Part shown: piece by piece, positions 15,536 to 24,450 of the stretch
Numbering within the stretch: position 1 is the stretch's first letter
Layout: every line of letters begins with the position of its first letter
Notes under the pieces: model-generated
What the model saw: the letters and a program-made list of their open reading frames with translations, nothing else
Databases searched by the model: none
What the model was told of the DNA's origin: nothing
Program-made: the position numbers and the translations under genes
Source: Collinsella sp.
Lineage (GTDB): Bacteria; Actinomycetota; Coriobacteriia; Coriobacteriales; Coriobacteriaceae
Assembly (NCBI GenBank): GCA_019414345.1
Contig: DXMF01000036.1
Coordinates: 1-49,403 of the forward strand
Direction of reading: 5' to 3'
Length of the DNA: 49,403 nt

Positions 15536-17542
15536 TTATGCGAACTGGCTTAGGTAGAGGTCGGCGTAAGCGCCCTCGGCAGCCAGCAGCTCCTTGTGCG
15601 TACCCTGCTCGATGATATTGCCGTGGTCCATGACCAGGATGAGGTCGGCATCGACGATCGTCGACAGACGGTGCGCGATCACAAAGCTCGTGCGCCCGCG
15701 CATGAGCGCGTCCATAGCACGGCCGATGGCGAGCTCGGTGCGCGTGTCCACACTCGACGTCGCCTCGTCCAGGATGAGGATCGCCGGGTTGTTGAGCAGC
15801 ACACGCGCGATGGTCAGCAGCTGACGTTGGCCCTGGCTGATGCTCTCGGCATCGTTAGCCACACGCGTGTCGTAACCCTGCGGCATAGTGCGCACAAAGA
15901 AGTCGACCTGAGCGGCACGTGCGGCCGCGACAATCTCCTCGCGCGTCGCCTCGGGACAGCCATAGGCGATGTTCTCGGCAATGGTGCCATCGAACAGCCA
16001 GGCGTCCTGCAACACCATGCCAAACTGCTGGCGCAGCTCGCCGCGGTCCATGCGGCTCGTGTCCACACCGTCGAGGGTAATGCGGCCACCGTCGATCTCG
16101 TAGAAGCGCATGAGCAGATTGATGAGCGTGGTCTTACCCGCACCCGTGGTTCCCACCACCGCGATCTTTTGGCCCGGCTCGGCGACAAACGACACGTCGC
16201 GCATGAGCGGCTTGTCGGGCGCATAGCCAAAACGCACGTGTTCAAAGGCAATACGGCCCTCCACCTTGCCCGGCAGCTTGGCGGCGGCCGCCGGCAACGG
16301 ATCGGCTTCCATCTCGGGCTCATCGAGCAGGTCGAACACGCGCTCCGCACTCGCCAGCGCGCTCTGCAGCGAGTTGAAAGTGAATGACAGCTGCGTCATG
16401 GGCTCGGATGCCTCGTAGATAAACTGGAAGAACGCCTGGAACACGCCGACGGTCATGTGGCCAGCAACCAGCATGCTGCAGCCCACCAGCGCAATCACGA
16501 TCTGCGCCAGGCGGCCGATAAAGCGCACCGCGGGGCCGACGGCGTTAATCATGAAGTCGGCCTTGGTGCTCACGCGCGCCAGCTCCTTCGAAGCCTCGTG
16601 CACCTCGGCAGAACTCTGGCGCTCACGGTTGAACGCACGAATCACCAGACGGCCCGAGTAGCCTTCCTCGACCGCGCTCGTAATCTTGGACACCCACTCC
16701 TGGCGCTCGCCCGTCACATCGTGCGTGCGGCGCGAAACGACCTTCGTCACCAGCAGCGAAAGCGCCGTAAAGAACAAAAAGACAAGCGTGAGCGGCACGC
16801 TAAACACGAACATCACGCTCACGGCGCCCACCACGGTACCGATCGACACCAGAAGCTGCAGCAAGCCGCGCTGCATGCTCTCAGACATCTTGTCTAAGTC
16901 GTTGGTCGCACGGCTAACGACCTCGCCGGGACGATGCGCATCAAAGAAGGCAAGCGGCAGACGGTTGAGCTTTTGAGCGATGCGGTTACGCAGGTGCAGG
17001 TTAAGGCGTTCGGCCACGCTCGACATCAAAAAGCTCTGGAGCGCGTAGAACGAGGCAGCGGCCGTCCAGATCATAAAGTAGATGAAGATGGTCCTGCCGC
17101 AGTTCTCCCAGGTGATGTTGAAGGTGGTGTCGTTGGCAAACGCCACCTGAATGTGGCCCCACAGCTCATCGATCACGCGGGCGCTATATGCCGGCGCAGC
17201 GGTGTTAAAGATGGCATAGAACACGATGCTCGCGAACACGATATAGAAGCGCCAATGGTCACCGGCAGCCTCGCTCCACAGGCGGCGCACCGTCGCCCAG
17301 GTGTCGCGGGGTTTCTCGTCCTCGTCCTCGTCGTCCACATCGCGCATGCGCTCTGCCTCAGCGCGGGCGCGCTCGTCCTCGGCGCGTTCGTTTTCCTCGT
17401 AGAGCGCTTGGCGGCGAGCCTCGCGCTCGGCTGCAGCCTTGGCGGCCTCGTCCAGCTCGGGTGCTACGGCAGCCGTTTCCTCAACCAGTCCCGCGGCAAC
17501 GGCGTCATCAACGCTGGCCTGCTTCCTGAGCTCCTCGGTCAT
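15536..17542 (-). CDS. ABC exporter half-transporter with consensus site and long acidic N-terminus
   Basis: A 668-residue TMD-NBD protein. Residues 1 to about 85 form an unusual soluble extension rich in Ala, Glu and Arg and ending DDEDEDEK, likely helical and cytosolic. The membrane domain follows (about 95-390), then the NBD with Walker A GTTGAGKTT, SQGQRQ signature and Walker B ILILDEATSSVD (intact Glu). The ATG at 17542 has GGGAGG eight bases upstream, located in the last codons of the preceding gene; one base separates the genes. Together with 17544-19280 it makes an asymmetric exporter controlled by the MarR gene at the head of the operon. Confidence 0.9.
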   Translation of the reverse strand: MTEELRKQASVDDAVAAGLVEETAAVAPELDEAAKAAAEREARRQALYEENERAEDERARAEAERMRDVDDEDEDEKPRDTWATVRRLWSEAAGDHWRFYIVFASIVFYAIFNTAAPAYSARVIDELWGHIQVAFANDTTFNITWENCGRTIFIYFMIWTAAASFYALQSFLMSSVAERLNLHLRNRIAQKLNRLPLAFFDAHRPGEVVSRATNDLDKMSESMQRGLLQLLVSIGTVVGAVSVMFVFSVPLTLVFLFFTALSLLVTKVVSRRTHDVTGERQEWVSKITSAVEEGYSGRLVIRAFNRERQSSAEVHEASKELARVSTKADFMINAVGPAVRFIGRLAQIVIALVGCSMLVAGHMTVGVFQAFFQFIYEASEPMTQLSFTFNSLQSALASAERVFDLLDEPEMEADPLPAAAAKLPGKVEGRIAFEHVRFGYAPDKPLMRDVSFVAEPGQKIAVVGTTGAGKTTLINLLMRFYEIDGGRITLDGVDTSRMDRGELRQQFGMVLQDAWLFDGTIAENIAYGCPEATREEIVAAARAAQVDFFVRTMPQGYDTRVANDAESISQGQRQLLTIARVLLNNPAILILDEATSSVDTRTELAIGRAMDALMRGRTSFVIAHRLSTIVDADLILVMDHGNIIEQGTHKELLAAEGAYADLYLSQFA

Positions 17543-17543
17543 G

Positions 17544-19280
17544 CTACTCACCTCCCTTCATCTGCGATTCCGCGATGGCGCGGTACACCTCGCAGGTTTC
17601 CATAAGCTCGCCATGCGTGCCCAAGCCCACAACCTCGCCGTCCTTGAGCACGACGATCTGGTCGGCGTGCAAGATCGTCGAGATGCGCTGGGCGATGATG
17701 AGCACCGCGGCATCGCGCGTCTCGTCCTGCAGCGCATGGCGCAGTGCCGCATCGGTCTTAAAGTCCAGGGCCGAAAAACTGTCATCGAAGATATACAGAT
17801 CGGCATGCTTCATGAGCGCACGGGCGATTGCCAAACGCTGGCGCTGACCGCCCGAAAAGTTCGTGCCGCCCTGGGATACCGGCGTATCGAGCCCCTGCGG
17901 CTGATCGAGCACAAAGGTGCTCTGGGCAACCTGGAGCGCATGAAGCATGTCGGCCTCAGTTGCGTCTTCATTGCCAAAGCGCAGATTGCTTGCCACGGTG
18001 CCCGAGAACAGCCATGCCTTTTGCGGCACATAGGCAATGCGCCCGCGTATCTCGCCTTGCGAAAGCTCGCGCAGGTCGACGCCGTCTAGGCGAATGGCGC
18101 CCTTGGTGGCATCGTGGAAGCGCAGCAGGAGCTTGGCCACCGTCGATTTGCCCGAGCCCGTCGAGCCGACGATCGCGGTCGTCTGACCGCGGCGACAGGT
18201 AAAGCTCAGATTGCACAGCGTGTCCTCGTCGGCGTCGTCAAAACGAAACGACATATGATCGAACACGGCGACCGCGTCGGCTCCGTCTGCGGACTCAGGC
18301 GCCCCGTCGCCCAGCGTAGCCTTGCCGTCCACGATGCTCGGCTCGATTTCGAGCACCTGCTGCGCACGGTTGAGGCACGCCGCGGCGCGCGGAAGCGTCA
18401 GAATCACCATCTGCGCCATCATCACAAAGAAAAGAATCAGGATCGCGTATTCCAACACGGCCGAAATGCTGCCGATTTGCATGGCGTGGACGCCCACGCG
18501 GTTGCCGCCCACCCACAGCACCGCCACCTCGGCGATGTTCATCAAAAAGAAGCTGGAGCTGTCGAGGCCCACAAACAGGTGGTTGACCTTGATGGCGTTG
18601 GCCGCGTAATCGCTAAACACCTCGTCCAGGCGCTGCTCCTCGTGGCGCTCCTTGTTAAATGCGCGGATGACGCGCACGCCCACGATGTTCTCGCGCAGCA
18701 CCACGTTCATGCGGTCGATAAAGCTCTGCAGGCGCATAAAAATCGGCGCGGCGTTAGCCACCGTAAAGACCGCCGCCACCAGCACGATCGCAACCACCAC
18801 GCCCAGCAGCGTGCCCATGGCGGGATCGATGAACCAAGCAAAAATGATGCCTGCCACGGCCAAGAATGGCACCGGCAACACCAGCTGAATCGTCTGAAGG
18901 ACAGCTTGCTGAATCACGTTGATGTCGTTGAGCGAGCGTGTGATCATCGAACCCGTGCCAAAGCGCTCAAAGTCGCTGGCGGACAGCTCGAGCGACTTGT
19001 CGTACACGGCATTGCGGATATCGCAGGCCACGTTGGCGGCCAGGCGCGCCGAAAGATAGCAGCCCAGCACCGTGCCGCCGCTGGCCATGCCGGTCGCGAT
19101 AAGCATGTACAGGCCGTTACGTAAAATATAGTCGACATCGCCCGTGGTAATACCGGTGTTGACCATGTTCGCCAGCATCGTGGGAACCAACAGCGTACCG
19201 ACGTTATCTATCAGCACCGCAAACAGCGTCACCGCAATCAGACCGCGGTACGGCCTCATAAACCTCATTAAGAGTCGCAT
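17544..19280 (-). CDS. ABC exporter half-transporter with degenerate ATPase site
   Basis: A 578-residue TMD-NBD half-transporter. Membrane helices fill about residues 10-300; the NBD has Walker A GSTGSGKST, signature FSGGQRQR and Walker B LYIFDDSFSALD with Asp in place of the catalytic Glu. This is the regulatory-site subunit of a heterodimer with the downstream gene. The ATG at 19280 has GAGGGGG just upstream and overlaps the end of the MarR gene by 13 bases, so all three genes are one operon. The MarR link suggests drug or toxic-compound export, by analogy with other MarR-ABC operons. Confidence 0.9.
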   Translation of the reverse strand: MRLLMRFMRPYRGLIAVTLFAVLIDNVGTLLVPTMLANMVNTGITTGDVDYILRNGLYMLIATGMASGGTVLGCYLSARLAANVACDIRNAVYDKSLELSASDFERFGTGSMITRSLNDINVIQQAVLQTIQLVLPVPFLAVAGIIFAWFIDPAMGTLLGVVVAIVLVAAVFTVANAAPIFMRLQSFIDRMNVVLRENIVGVRVIRAFNKERHEEQRLDEVFSDYAANAIKVNHLFVGLDSSSFFLMNIAEVAVLWVGGNRVGVHAMQIGSISAVLEYAILILFFVMMAQMVILTLPRAAACLNRAQQVLEIEPSIVDGKATLGDGAPESADGADAVAVFDHMSFRFDDADEDTLCNLSFTCRRGQTTAIVGSTGSGKSTVAKLLLRFHDATKGAIRLDGVDLRELSQGEIRGRIAYVPQKAWLFSGTVASNLRFGNEDATEADMLHALQVAQSTFVLDQPQGLDTPVSQGGTNFSGGQRQRLAIARALMKHADLYIFDDSFSALDFKTDAALRHALQDETRDAAVLIIAQRISTILHADQIVVLKDGEVVGLGTHGELMETCEVYRAIAESQMKGGE

Positions 19281-19768
19281 GTGTCCCCCTCGCCCTTATC
19301 GTCAGCCTCGTTCTCGGCGGCCACTTGCCGTTTAAATGCCTCGCACTCTTCGTTCAGAACATGGGAGAATTTACCGACCAGGCGCATGATCTCGCGCTGT
19401 TCCCACGGCTCGAGCGCTTCGAATGCCTGTTGCTCGGCTTTTTGCGCCGGTAACGCGTAGCGCTTGGCAAACCGCACGCCTTCTTCGGTCAGGCTCACAA
19501 CCTTGTTCTTGCGACTGCCTTCGGCAAACTCCAACGTCGCAAGCCCTCGCGCCCTAAGCGTCTTGATCGCCGAATTGATGGTCTGTTTGCTGTAGAACCA
19601 TTCACTCGTCAGCCGACTCACGGCAACGCTTCCGCCCGCTGCACTCGTGTCGACGAGCATCCAGTAGGCGCAGTCCGAAAGACCGCAGGTACGCGCGAAC
19701 TCCGAATAGATACGGTCAAGCCCGTTAAGCATCCGGTCGAAATCGACCAGGCTAACTGCACTATTCAT
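19268..19768 (-). CDS. MarR family transcriptional regulator of the downstream ABC exporter
   Basis: A 166-residue winged-helix regulator. Features are a helical N-terminal dimer part, then SAAGGSVAVSRLTSEWFYSKQTINSAIKTLRARGLATLEFAEGSRKNKVVSLTEEGVRFA: recognition helix around YSKQTINSAIKTL, then the beta-wing with a basic SRKNK loop, as in MarR proteins. I prefer ATG 19768 (GGGAG just before); an ATG at 19780 is also in frame. Two identical 15-bp repeats flank its promoter, strongly suggesting autoregulation, with co-transcription of the exporter pair. The C-terminus is Glu/Asp-rich. Confidence 0.88.
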   Translation of the reverse strand: MNSAVSLVDFDRMLNGLDRIYSEFARTCGLSDCAYWMLVDTSAAGGSVAVSRLTSEWFYSKQTINSAIKTLRARGLATLEFAEGSRKNKVVSLTEEGVRFAKRYALPAQKAEQQAFEALEPWEQREIMRLVGKFSHVLNEECEAFKRQVAAENEADDKGEGDTCDS

Positions 19769-19784
19769 CTCTCCCACCATTCGA

Positions 19785-19843
19785 TAGTCCGAGTTTTGAC
19801 CAATTTATATCTCTACATTAGTCCGAGTTTTGACTATCGTCAA
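19785..19843 (-). promoter_or_regulatory. MarR operon promoter with two tandem operators
   Basis: Minus strand: -35 TTGACG (19843-19838), 17-bp spacer, -10 TAATGT (19820-19815). GTCAAAACTCGGACT occurs exactly twice, at 19834-19820 (filling the spacer) and 19800-19786 (between the likely start of transcription and the gene), 34 bp apart and in the same direction. Confidence 0.75.
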
Positions 19844-19885
19844 TACGCTCGTTGTTTATGGTCGGCTCTACATAAGCATATCGAC

Positions 19886-19922
19886 AAAAAAGACCGCCGG
19901 CGCGGGGGCGGCGCCGGCGGTC
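19886..19922 (-). terminator. Terminator of the small gene at 19950-20240
   Basis: Minus strand GACCGCCGGCGC-CGCCCCC-GCGCCGGCGGTC followed by six T. Confidence 0.9.
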
Positions 19923-19949
19923 ACGCGAGAATAGCGATGTATTTGCCCG

Positions 19950-20240
19950 TTAGGCAGCGACGGCCTCGTAGACCGCTGCGCCCGCAAAGCTGTCGTGCAG
20001 GCTCTTGCCGCAGATCCAAGGTAGCTCGACGACCTCGCAGACCGTGTTGACCAGCTCGGAGCAATCAGTAAAGTGGCCCTTATCGTTGAGGGTCTCGCAA
20101 TCCTGAACACGCCAATAGCCATCGGTGTGCGTGATGTAGTACTCGTGATCGTTGATCGACACGAAAGCGCGCGTCTTGGAACGCAGCAGCTTCAGAAATC
20201 CTTCGAAGTCAGTCTCGACGACATCTCCAGCCTGGAACAT
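19950..20240 (-). CDS. Conserved-looking small protein of unknown function
   Basis: A 96-residue acidic soluble protein with no signal or membrane segment that I can see. It begins MFQAGDVVETDFEGFLKLLRSKTRAFVSINDHEYYITHTDGYWRVQDCETLNDKGHF. An excellent AGGAGG lies eight bases before the ATG at 20240 and a strong terminator follows, so it is a real expressed single gene. I do not recognise the family; the GDVVETDFEGFLKLL and YYITHTDGYWRVQD parts suggest a compact alpha/beta domain. Confidence 0.75.
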   Translation of the reverse strand: MFQAGDVVETDFEGFLKLLRSKTRAFVSINDHEYYITHTDGYWRVQDCETLNDKGHFTDCSELVNTVCEVVELPWICGKSLHDSFAGAAVYEAVAA

Positions 20241-20534
20241 GATAGTTACCTCCTGGCCCAGCGCCACCACAGCGCATTGATTAACGTTGGTACCCCTTTA
20301 GTAAAACCTTTATCAATTGATATGCGCCCCTGTTTTAGGCAAGTGGTAAAAAACCGCAGGGTAGACGGGATAAAACGTTTAACCATCTCATCAGTTTCTC
20401 ACATTCTTGCCGCAGTTTTATGCAAGCCGACTTTTCCGATTGGTGGCTATTGCTGTTTGGGCCCTCTGCGCGATTACGGCTACGGCACGACGGGTAAGAA
20501 CGGAGCATCTGCAACGTCATCGCTAGGAGAACCC
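20241..20534. other. Intergenic region, divergent promoters
   Basis: Lies between the small gene (minus) and the nitroreductase (plus). AT-rich at the left. No RNA gene, repeat or ORF with a ribosome site is seen; it presumably holds the two promoters. Confidence 0.4.
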
Positions 20535-21062
20535 ATGGAGACCATCGAAGCGCTCATCCATCGCCGTAGCTGCCGCAACTACAGCGATCGCCCCGTCGAG
20601 GCAGAAAAGCTCGCACGCATTATCGAGGCAGGCCAGTACGCGCCGAGCGGCATGGGGCGTCAGCCGGTCACGTTCGTCGCCGTCACCGACCCCGCGACCG
20701 TCGAGCGTCTCTCGCAACTCAATGCGCAAGTCATGGGCAGCAACGGCGATCCCTTCTACGGTGCCAAAACCGTTGTGGTGGTACTGGTCGACCGCAGCGT
20801 GCCCACGCATCTGGAAGACGGTTCGCTTGCCATGGGCAACCTGCTCAATGCTGCCTATGCGCTGGGTGTTGATTCGTGCTGGATTCATCGCGCCCACGAG
20901 GTTTTCGATTCGCCCGAGGGCCTGGAGCTGCTGGCCAGCTGGGGCCTGCCCGCCGACGGAAGCCTGCGCGGTGTTGGCAACTGCATTCTGGGCTACGCCG
21001 AGGACGCACTCCCCAAGGCCAAGCCTCGCCGCGACAACGTGGTGTATGTTCCGCCGTTCTAA
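20535..21062 (+). CDS. Nitroreductase family flavoprotein
   Basis: A 175-residue FMN-dependent oxidoreductase. The N-terminus METIEALIHRRSCRNYSDRPVEAEKLARIIEAGQYAPSGMGRQPVTFVAV is the classic nitroreductase start, with the RRSCRxY FMN phosphate-binding motif and the SGMGRQP loop. The C-terminal part has GVDSCWIHRA and the NCILGYAED beta-strand near the flavin. RBS TAGGAGA lies five bases before the ATG. Members reduce nitro compounds, quinones or flavins with NAD(P)H; the physiological substrate is not evident. A terminator follows at 21124. Confidence 0.9.
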   Translation: METIEALIHRRSCRNYSDRPVEAEKLARIIEAGQYAPSGMGRQPVTFVAVTDPATVERLSQLNAQVMGSNGDPFYGAKTVVVVLVDRSVPTHLEDGSLAMGNLLNAAYALGVDSCWIHRAHEVFDSPEGLELLASWGLPADGSLRGVGNCILGYAEDALPKAKPRRDNVVYVPPF

Positions 21063-21123
21063 CGAACGGCGGACCCGTTGACGCTGCGCGAGCCGCATTA
21101 ATGCCAATCTGACGTTCAATTTC

Positions 21124-21158
21124 GAGGGCGCGACCAAAAGGTCAGCGCCCTCTCATTT
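21124..21158 (+). terminator. Terminator of the nitroreductase gene
   Basis: GAGGGCGCGACC-AAAA-GGTCAGCGCCCTC stem with one unpaired A, followed by TCATTT. Confidence 0.75.
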
Positions 21159-21225
21159 CACGTCACCTTGGCGCAAATGCGGCCCGCTCGCTGTTGGTGC
21201 CTGACATCGAGTGAGCCACTGTCTT

Positions 21226-21268
21226 GGGCAGCTAAAAGGCCCCGTCCCATATTTGCTGCCCCACTCGC
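21226..21268. repeat. Small imperfect hairpin with CCCGTCCC loop
   Basis: GGGCAGC (21226-21232) pairs with GCTGCCC (21255-21261) around a loop that reads GGGACGGGG on the minus strand. It sits at the 3' end of the membrane-protein gene. It resembles, but less clearly, the GGGACA-loop hairpins elsewhere. Confidence 0.4.
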
Positions 21269-21271
21269 AAC

Positions 21272-21847
21272 TTATCTTGCCGATGGAGTTGTCGTCGTTT
21301 CGTTCGTGTGAGTCGTTTTGGCGCCGTCGCCTTGTTCGTCCTCGTCCTTTTGAGCATCGGCAATGGTGGCAGCAGCTGCGACCATACCGCGCTGGGGCGC
21401 CACACCCGTCTGGTCTTGTGCGCCTTCAACAAGCTCCGTGCCAGCATGCGCAAGTTCAGGCGATTTGAAAATCGCGCCCAGACTCGCGCCGTCGCCGGCA
21501 TATCCGAGCGCCGCGAGCGCGATGACGATCACTGCAACGGCGGCCACGATCGGCACGTAGCGATGCCAGCCGGCGGGATTGAGCCCGCTGCGGCGAGCCG
21601 CCCCGCGGCTGATGTAGCCGAGCGTTCCGTCGTGCTTGAGCTTTGAGCCCACCACGCGTTTGCGGCCCCACAGCGAGGACTCTGCCTGCATTGCCAAGCG
21701 GGCGCTTGCCGAAGGATAGCCGTATTTAGTGCGCTTGAACGAGCCATCAAACCCCGAGGCGTGTTTGCCCCACGTCACCGATGTTGTGCGTCGGTTGACC
21801 GGCGCGGCACTCCGCCTTCTGCGGCTCGGTTTTGAAGTCTCAGCCAT
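21272..21847 (-). CDS. Single-span membrane protein of unknown function
   Basis: A 191-residue protein: a basic N-terminal half (ETSKPSRRRRSAAPVNRRTTS..., many Arg/Lys, presumably cytoplasmic), one clear membrane helix near residues 98-118 (VPIVAAVAVIVIALAALGYAG) and an acidic, Thr-rich extracellular tail. Translation likely begins at ATG 21847 (GAGGGC just upstream); the frame stays open to 21901. I recognise no domain. It lies 84 bp downstream of the Fis-type regulator gene on the same strand and could be co-transcribed. Confidence 0.65.
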   Translation of the reverse strand: MAETSKPSRRRRSAAPVNRRTTSVTWGKHASGFDGSFKRTKYGYPSASARLAMQAESSLWGRKRVVGSKLKHDGTLGYISRGAARRSGLNPAGWHRYVPIVAAVAVIVIALAALGYAGDGASLGAIFKSPELAHAGTELVEGAQDQTGVAPQRGMVAAAATIADAQKDEDEQGDGAKTTHTNETTTTPSAR

Positions 21848-21931
21848 ATGCCCTCGCACGCCGTAACCAAATCGAAACAATAACGCTTTGGACTGTAGCA
21901 CACGCGTCGCGTGCGGTCACGGGCGCCTCGC

Positions 21932-23149
21932 TCAACGGTCATCGTCCTTCAGCAAGCGCCACAGCGTTGTACGGCTTATGCCCAGCACCTCCGCCGCACG
22001 GGTTCGGTTGCCGTGGAGATGGTCTACAACCAGATGCGCGATATCTCGCTCGGTATCGGCCAGCGGTCGCAGGATATACAGGTCACTTTCAAGCGTCGGG
22101 GCGCCAAAGGTTGCGGTCTTAATCACGTCCTCTTGGGCGAGCACTTCCTCCGCCACAGCGCGGTCCACCGTGCCCGTCCCCACCAATATATACAGTCGTT
22201 CCGAGACCTCGCGGAGCTGCAGATAGTTGCGCGGCCAGCGGTAAGCATCGAGCGTCTTCGTCGCCGCGGCAGACAGCGTGGGCGCTGCCGTCCCAAATGC
22301 ATCAGCGAGATATTCCAAATAGCGCGCGACCTTCGTCGACGCGGCTCCCTGCTCGGCGATTGCCGGCGCGACGCTCACCGCACAGGCGAAGCGCTCGGTC
22401 ACAAAGGCGGCTTGATCACTTTCGCCGCCGCCCGGCATGTCATTCGCCGTCAGCACCACATGGCAGCGCGTCGCCAACGCGGTGTCGGTCATCGTGGAGA
22501 CCAGCTCGCGGAGGCGCTGGGGGCCAACCGCATTCCAGCCCTCAATGCAAAGGGTCAGCCCCGTTTGGAACAGCGGCGATTCGGAGCTTTTGAGCACATG
22601 GCGCCAACCGCGATCGGTGAGTTCATCGAGCGCGACGGAAACAAAGGGCTGATCGACAAAAGGGCCATCCAGATAGAGGCGCTTGGCAATCTCGACCTGA
22701 CCCGCTCCCAGCTCGCCCTCGAGCATAAGGGGCACGCCGCGCGCATAGCTCTCGGTAACCGGTACAGCCACCGAGGCCGCCCCCTCAACGATGCCGTACG
22801 CGCTCGATTCATAGCGGACCTCAACTTCGTCGGCGTTGAGCCACTCGATGCCCGCATGCGCCGCGGCACCGCGCACCTCGCGGACCACAACGACCCAAAG
22901 CCTCCCGCCCTCTTTGTCGGTGGGGCGAACGGTCAGGCTCAGGCGCGTACCCTCACGCCCCATAACCAGACGCGCGCCGTCTCCTATACGGTCGAGACGC
23001 TCAGCGACAAAAGCCGCCACATCCCGCTCAAGCGCCGCGTCATTCATGGTCGAGATCGCGACGTCCCCACGCGCATCGATTGCCAATGCCGAGGCCCCGG
23101 CAGCAGCTAGGGCATCGGTCAAGATGTTCAGCTTGGCATTGCTATCCAT
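21932..23149 (-). CDS. Fis-type HTH regulator with degenerate AAA-like domain
   Basis: A 405-residue protein. The C-terminus (DIAHLVVDHLHGNRTRAAEVLGISRTTLWRLLKDDDR) is a clear Fis-family helix-turn-helix as in sigma-54 enhancer-binding proteins. The central region (about 140-330) has the layout of their ATPase domain, but the Walker A position reads LEGELGAGQVEIAK, without GxxGxGK[S/T], and no GAFTGA loop is visible. It therefore probably cannot remodel sigma-54 holoenzyme and acts as a plain DNA-binding regulator. The N-terminal third looks like a sensory domain. Start ATG 23149 (MDSNAKLNILTDAL) follows AGGGGCAAATC; the open frame beyond it is low-complexity. It lies downstream of yeiH. Confidence 0.7.
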   Translation of the reverse strand: MDSNAKLNILTDALAAAGASALAIDARGDVAISTMNDAALERDVAAFVAERLDRIGDGARLVMGREGTRLSLTVRPTDKEGGRLWVVVVREVRGAAAHAGIEWLNADEVEVRYESSAYGIVEGAASVAVPVTESYARGVPLMLEGELGAGQVEIAKRLYLDGPFVDQPFVSVALDELTDRGWRHVLKSSESPLFQTGLTLCIEGWNAVGPQRLRELVSTMTDTALATRCHVVLTANDMPGGGESDQAAFVTERFACAVSVAPAIAEQGAASTKVARYLEYLADAFGTAAPTLSAAATKTLDAYRWPRNYLQLREVSERLYILVGTGTVDRAVAEEVLAQEDVIKTATFGAPTLESDLYILRPLADTERDIAHLVVDHLHGNRTRAAEVLGISRTTLWRLLKDDDR

Positions 23150-23298
23150 GATTTGCCCCTGTCCGCGGCGACGTGCAACCGCCGACGGTCGCACGACCGA
23201 GTGTTTCAAAATTGAACGATATTGCTCACCAAACACTATAGGGCAGAAAGCGCCGTCCTGCGAGTATAGGTGTTGCCCCGCATCGCCATCCTGGCGGG

Positions 23299-23363
23299 GC
23301 GATAAGAGCTCTTCGGGACTTATAAACCTGCGGACAAGCCATACCCGCAAGAGCTCCTATCGC
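23299..23363 (-). terminator. Hairpin between yeiH and the Fis-type regulator
   Basis: GCGATAAGAGCTCTT (23299-23313) pairs with AAGAGCTCCTATCGC (23349-23363) with one mismatch, loop 35 bases. It lies 53 bases after the yeiH stop; it may attenuate or end that transcript, though no T-run follows. Confidence 0.4.
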
Positions 23364-23415
23364 TCCACCGAAGGCTTGCGCTCACCGGCAGCCAGCACGC
23401 GAATAAGCTACTTCT

Positions 23416-24450
23416 CTACCAGATTCCCAGCACGTGCTGCATTCCCAAACTCATGCACGCAATGCCAATCCAGCAGCAAAAGCCCAACGCGATGGGCTTG
23501 CCGCCCTTTTTGACCAGCTCGACGATATCGGTATTAAAACCAATAGCCGCCATGGCCATCACAATAAAGAACTTCGACAGCTCCTTGATGGGCGCCGTGA
23601 TGGACGCGGGAAGCTGAAGCACCGTGGTGATCACGCTCGCCAGCACAAAGAACAGCACAAACATGGGAAACGCACGTTTAAGCGAGAACGTGCTTTTGGC
23701 GTCACCGCCGGCCTTGCGTGCCAGATGCATCTGCCAGCATGCGAGGACCAGCGTGATGGGAATAATGGCCAGCGTCCTGGTGAGCTTGACCACTGTGGCG
23801 CTCTCGAGCACATTGGCGCCGGGATGCATGCTGTCCCAGGCGCTCGCCGCAGCCGTTACCGACGAGGTGTCGTTGATGGCGGTGCCGGCAAACAGGCCAA
23901 AGCCCTCGTTGGTCAGCCCGAGCATGCCGCCGAGCGTCGGAAACACGAGCGCCGCGATAACGTTAAACAGGAAGATGACCGAAATGGCCTGGGCAATCTC
24001 GCGATCGTCGGCATCGATGACGGGCGCGGTCGCAGCGATGGCCGAACCGCCGCAAATCGACGAACCCACACCCACAAGCGTCGCGATCTTACCCGGTACG
24101 TTCATGACGCGGCAGAGCACAAAGGCGATGACAAGCGAGGTCGAGATCGTCGCCACGATAATCGGCAGCGACTGGGCGCCCTTGGACAGAATCTGGGAGA
24201 GGTTCATGCCAAAGCCAAGCAGGATAACCGCGTACTGCAAGACTTTTTTGGACGTATAGGTGACGCCGGCGGCGAGCTGTTCGCGACGCTTCCTGGGAAA
24301 GACGAGCGCCAGGACCATGCCAAAGAGGATGGCAAATACCGGACCGCCGACCACCTCAATTTGTTTGCCGAGCAACGTCGCGGGAATGGCAATGATCAGG
24401 CAGAACAAGACGCCTTTCCAGCGCTCGCGAACGATATTTGCCAGTTGCAT
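23416..24450 (-). CDS. YeiH family putative sulfate exporter (UPF0324)
   Basis: A 344-residue membrane protein with about ten hydrophobic helices. Family landmarks are VLLGFGMNLSQIL, the glycine-rich GVGSSICGGSAIAATAPVI, DREIAQAISVIFLFN, GLFAGTAINDTSSVTAAASAW and KFFIVMAMAAIGFNTDI. AAGGAATC precedes the ATG at 24450. The family is annotated as sulfate or small-sulfonate exporters, with weak experimental support. A GntR/FCD regulator is divergently encoded about 190 bp away and is the likely controller. Confidence 0.9.
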   Translation of the reverse strand: MQLANIVRERWKGVLFCLIIAIPATLLGKQIEVVGGPVFAILFGMVLALVFPRKRREQLAAGVTYTSKKVLQYAVILLGFGMNLSQILSKGAQSLPIIVATISTSLVIAFVLCRVMNVPGKIATLVGVGSSICGGSAIAATAPVIDADDREIAQAISVIFLFNVIAALVFPTLGGMLGLTNEGFGLFAGTAINDTSSVTAAASAWDSMHPGANVLESATVVKLTRTLAIIPITLVLACWQMHLARKAGGDAKSTFSLKRAFPMFVLFFVLASVITTVLQLPASITAPIKELSKFFIVMAMAAIGFNTDIVELVKKGGKPIALGFCCWIGIACMSLGMQHVLGIW

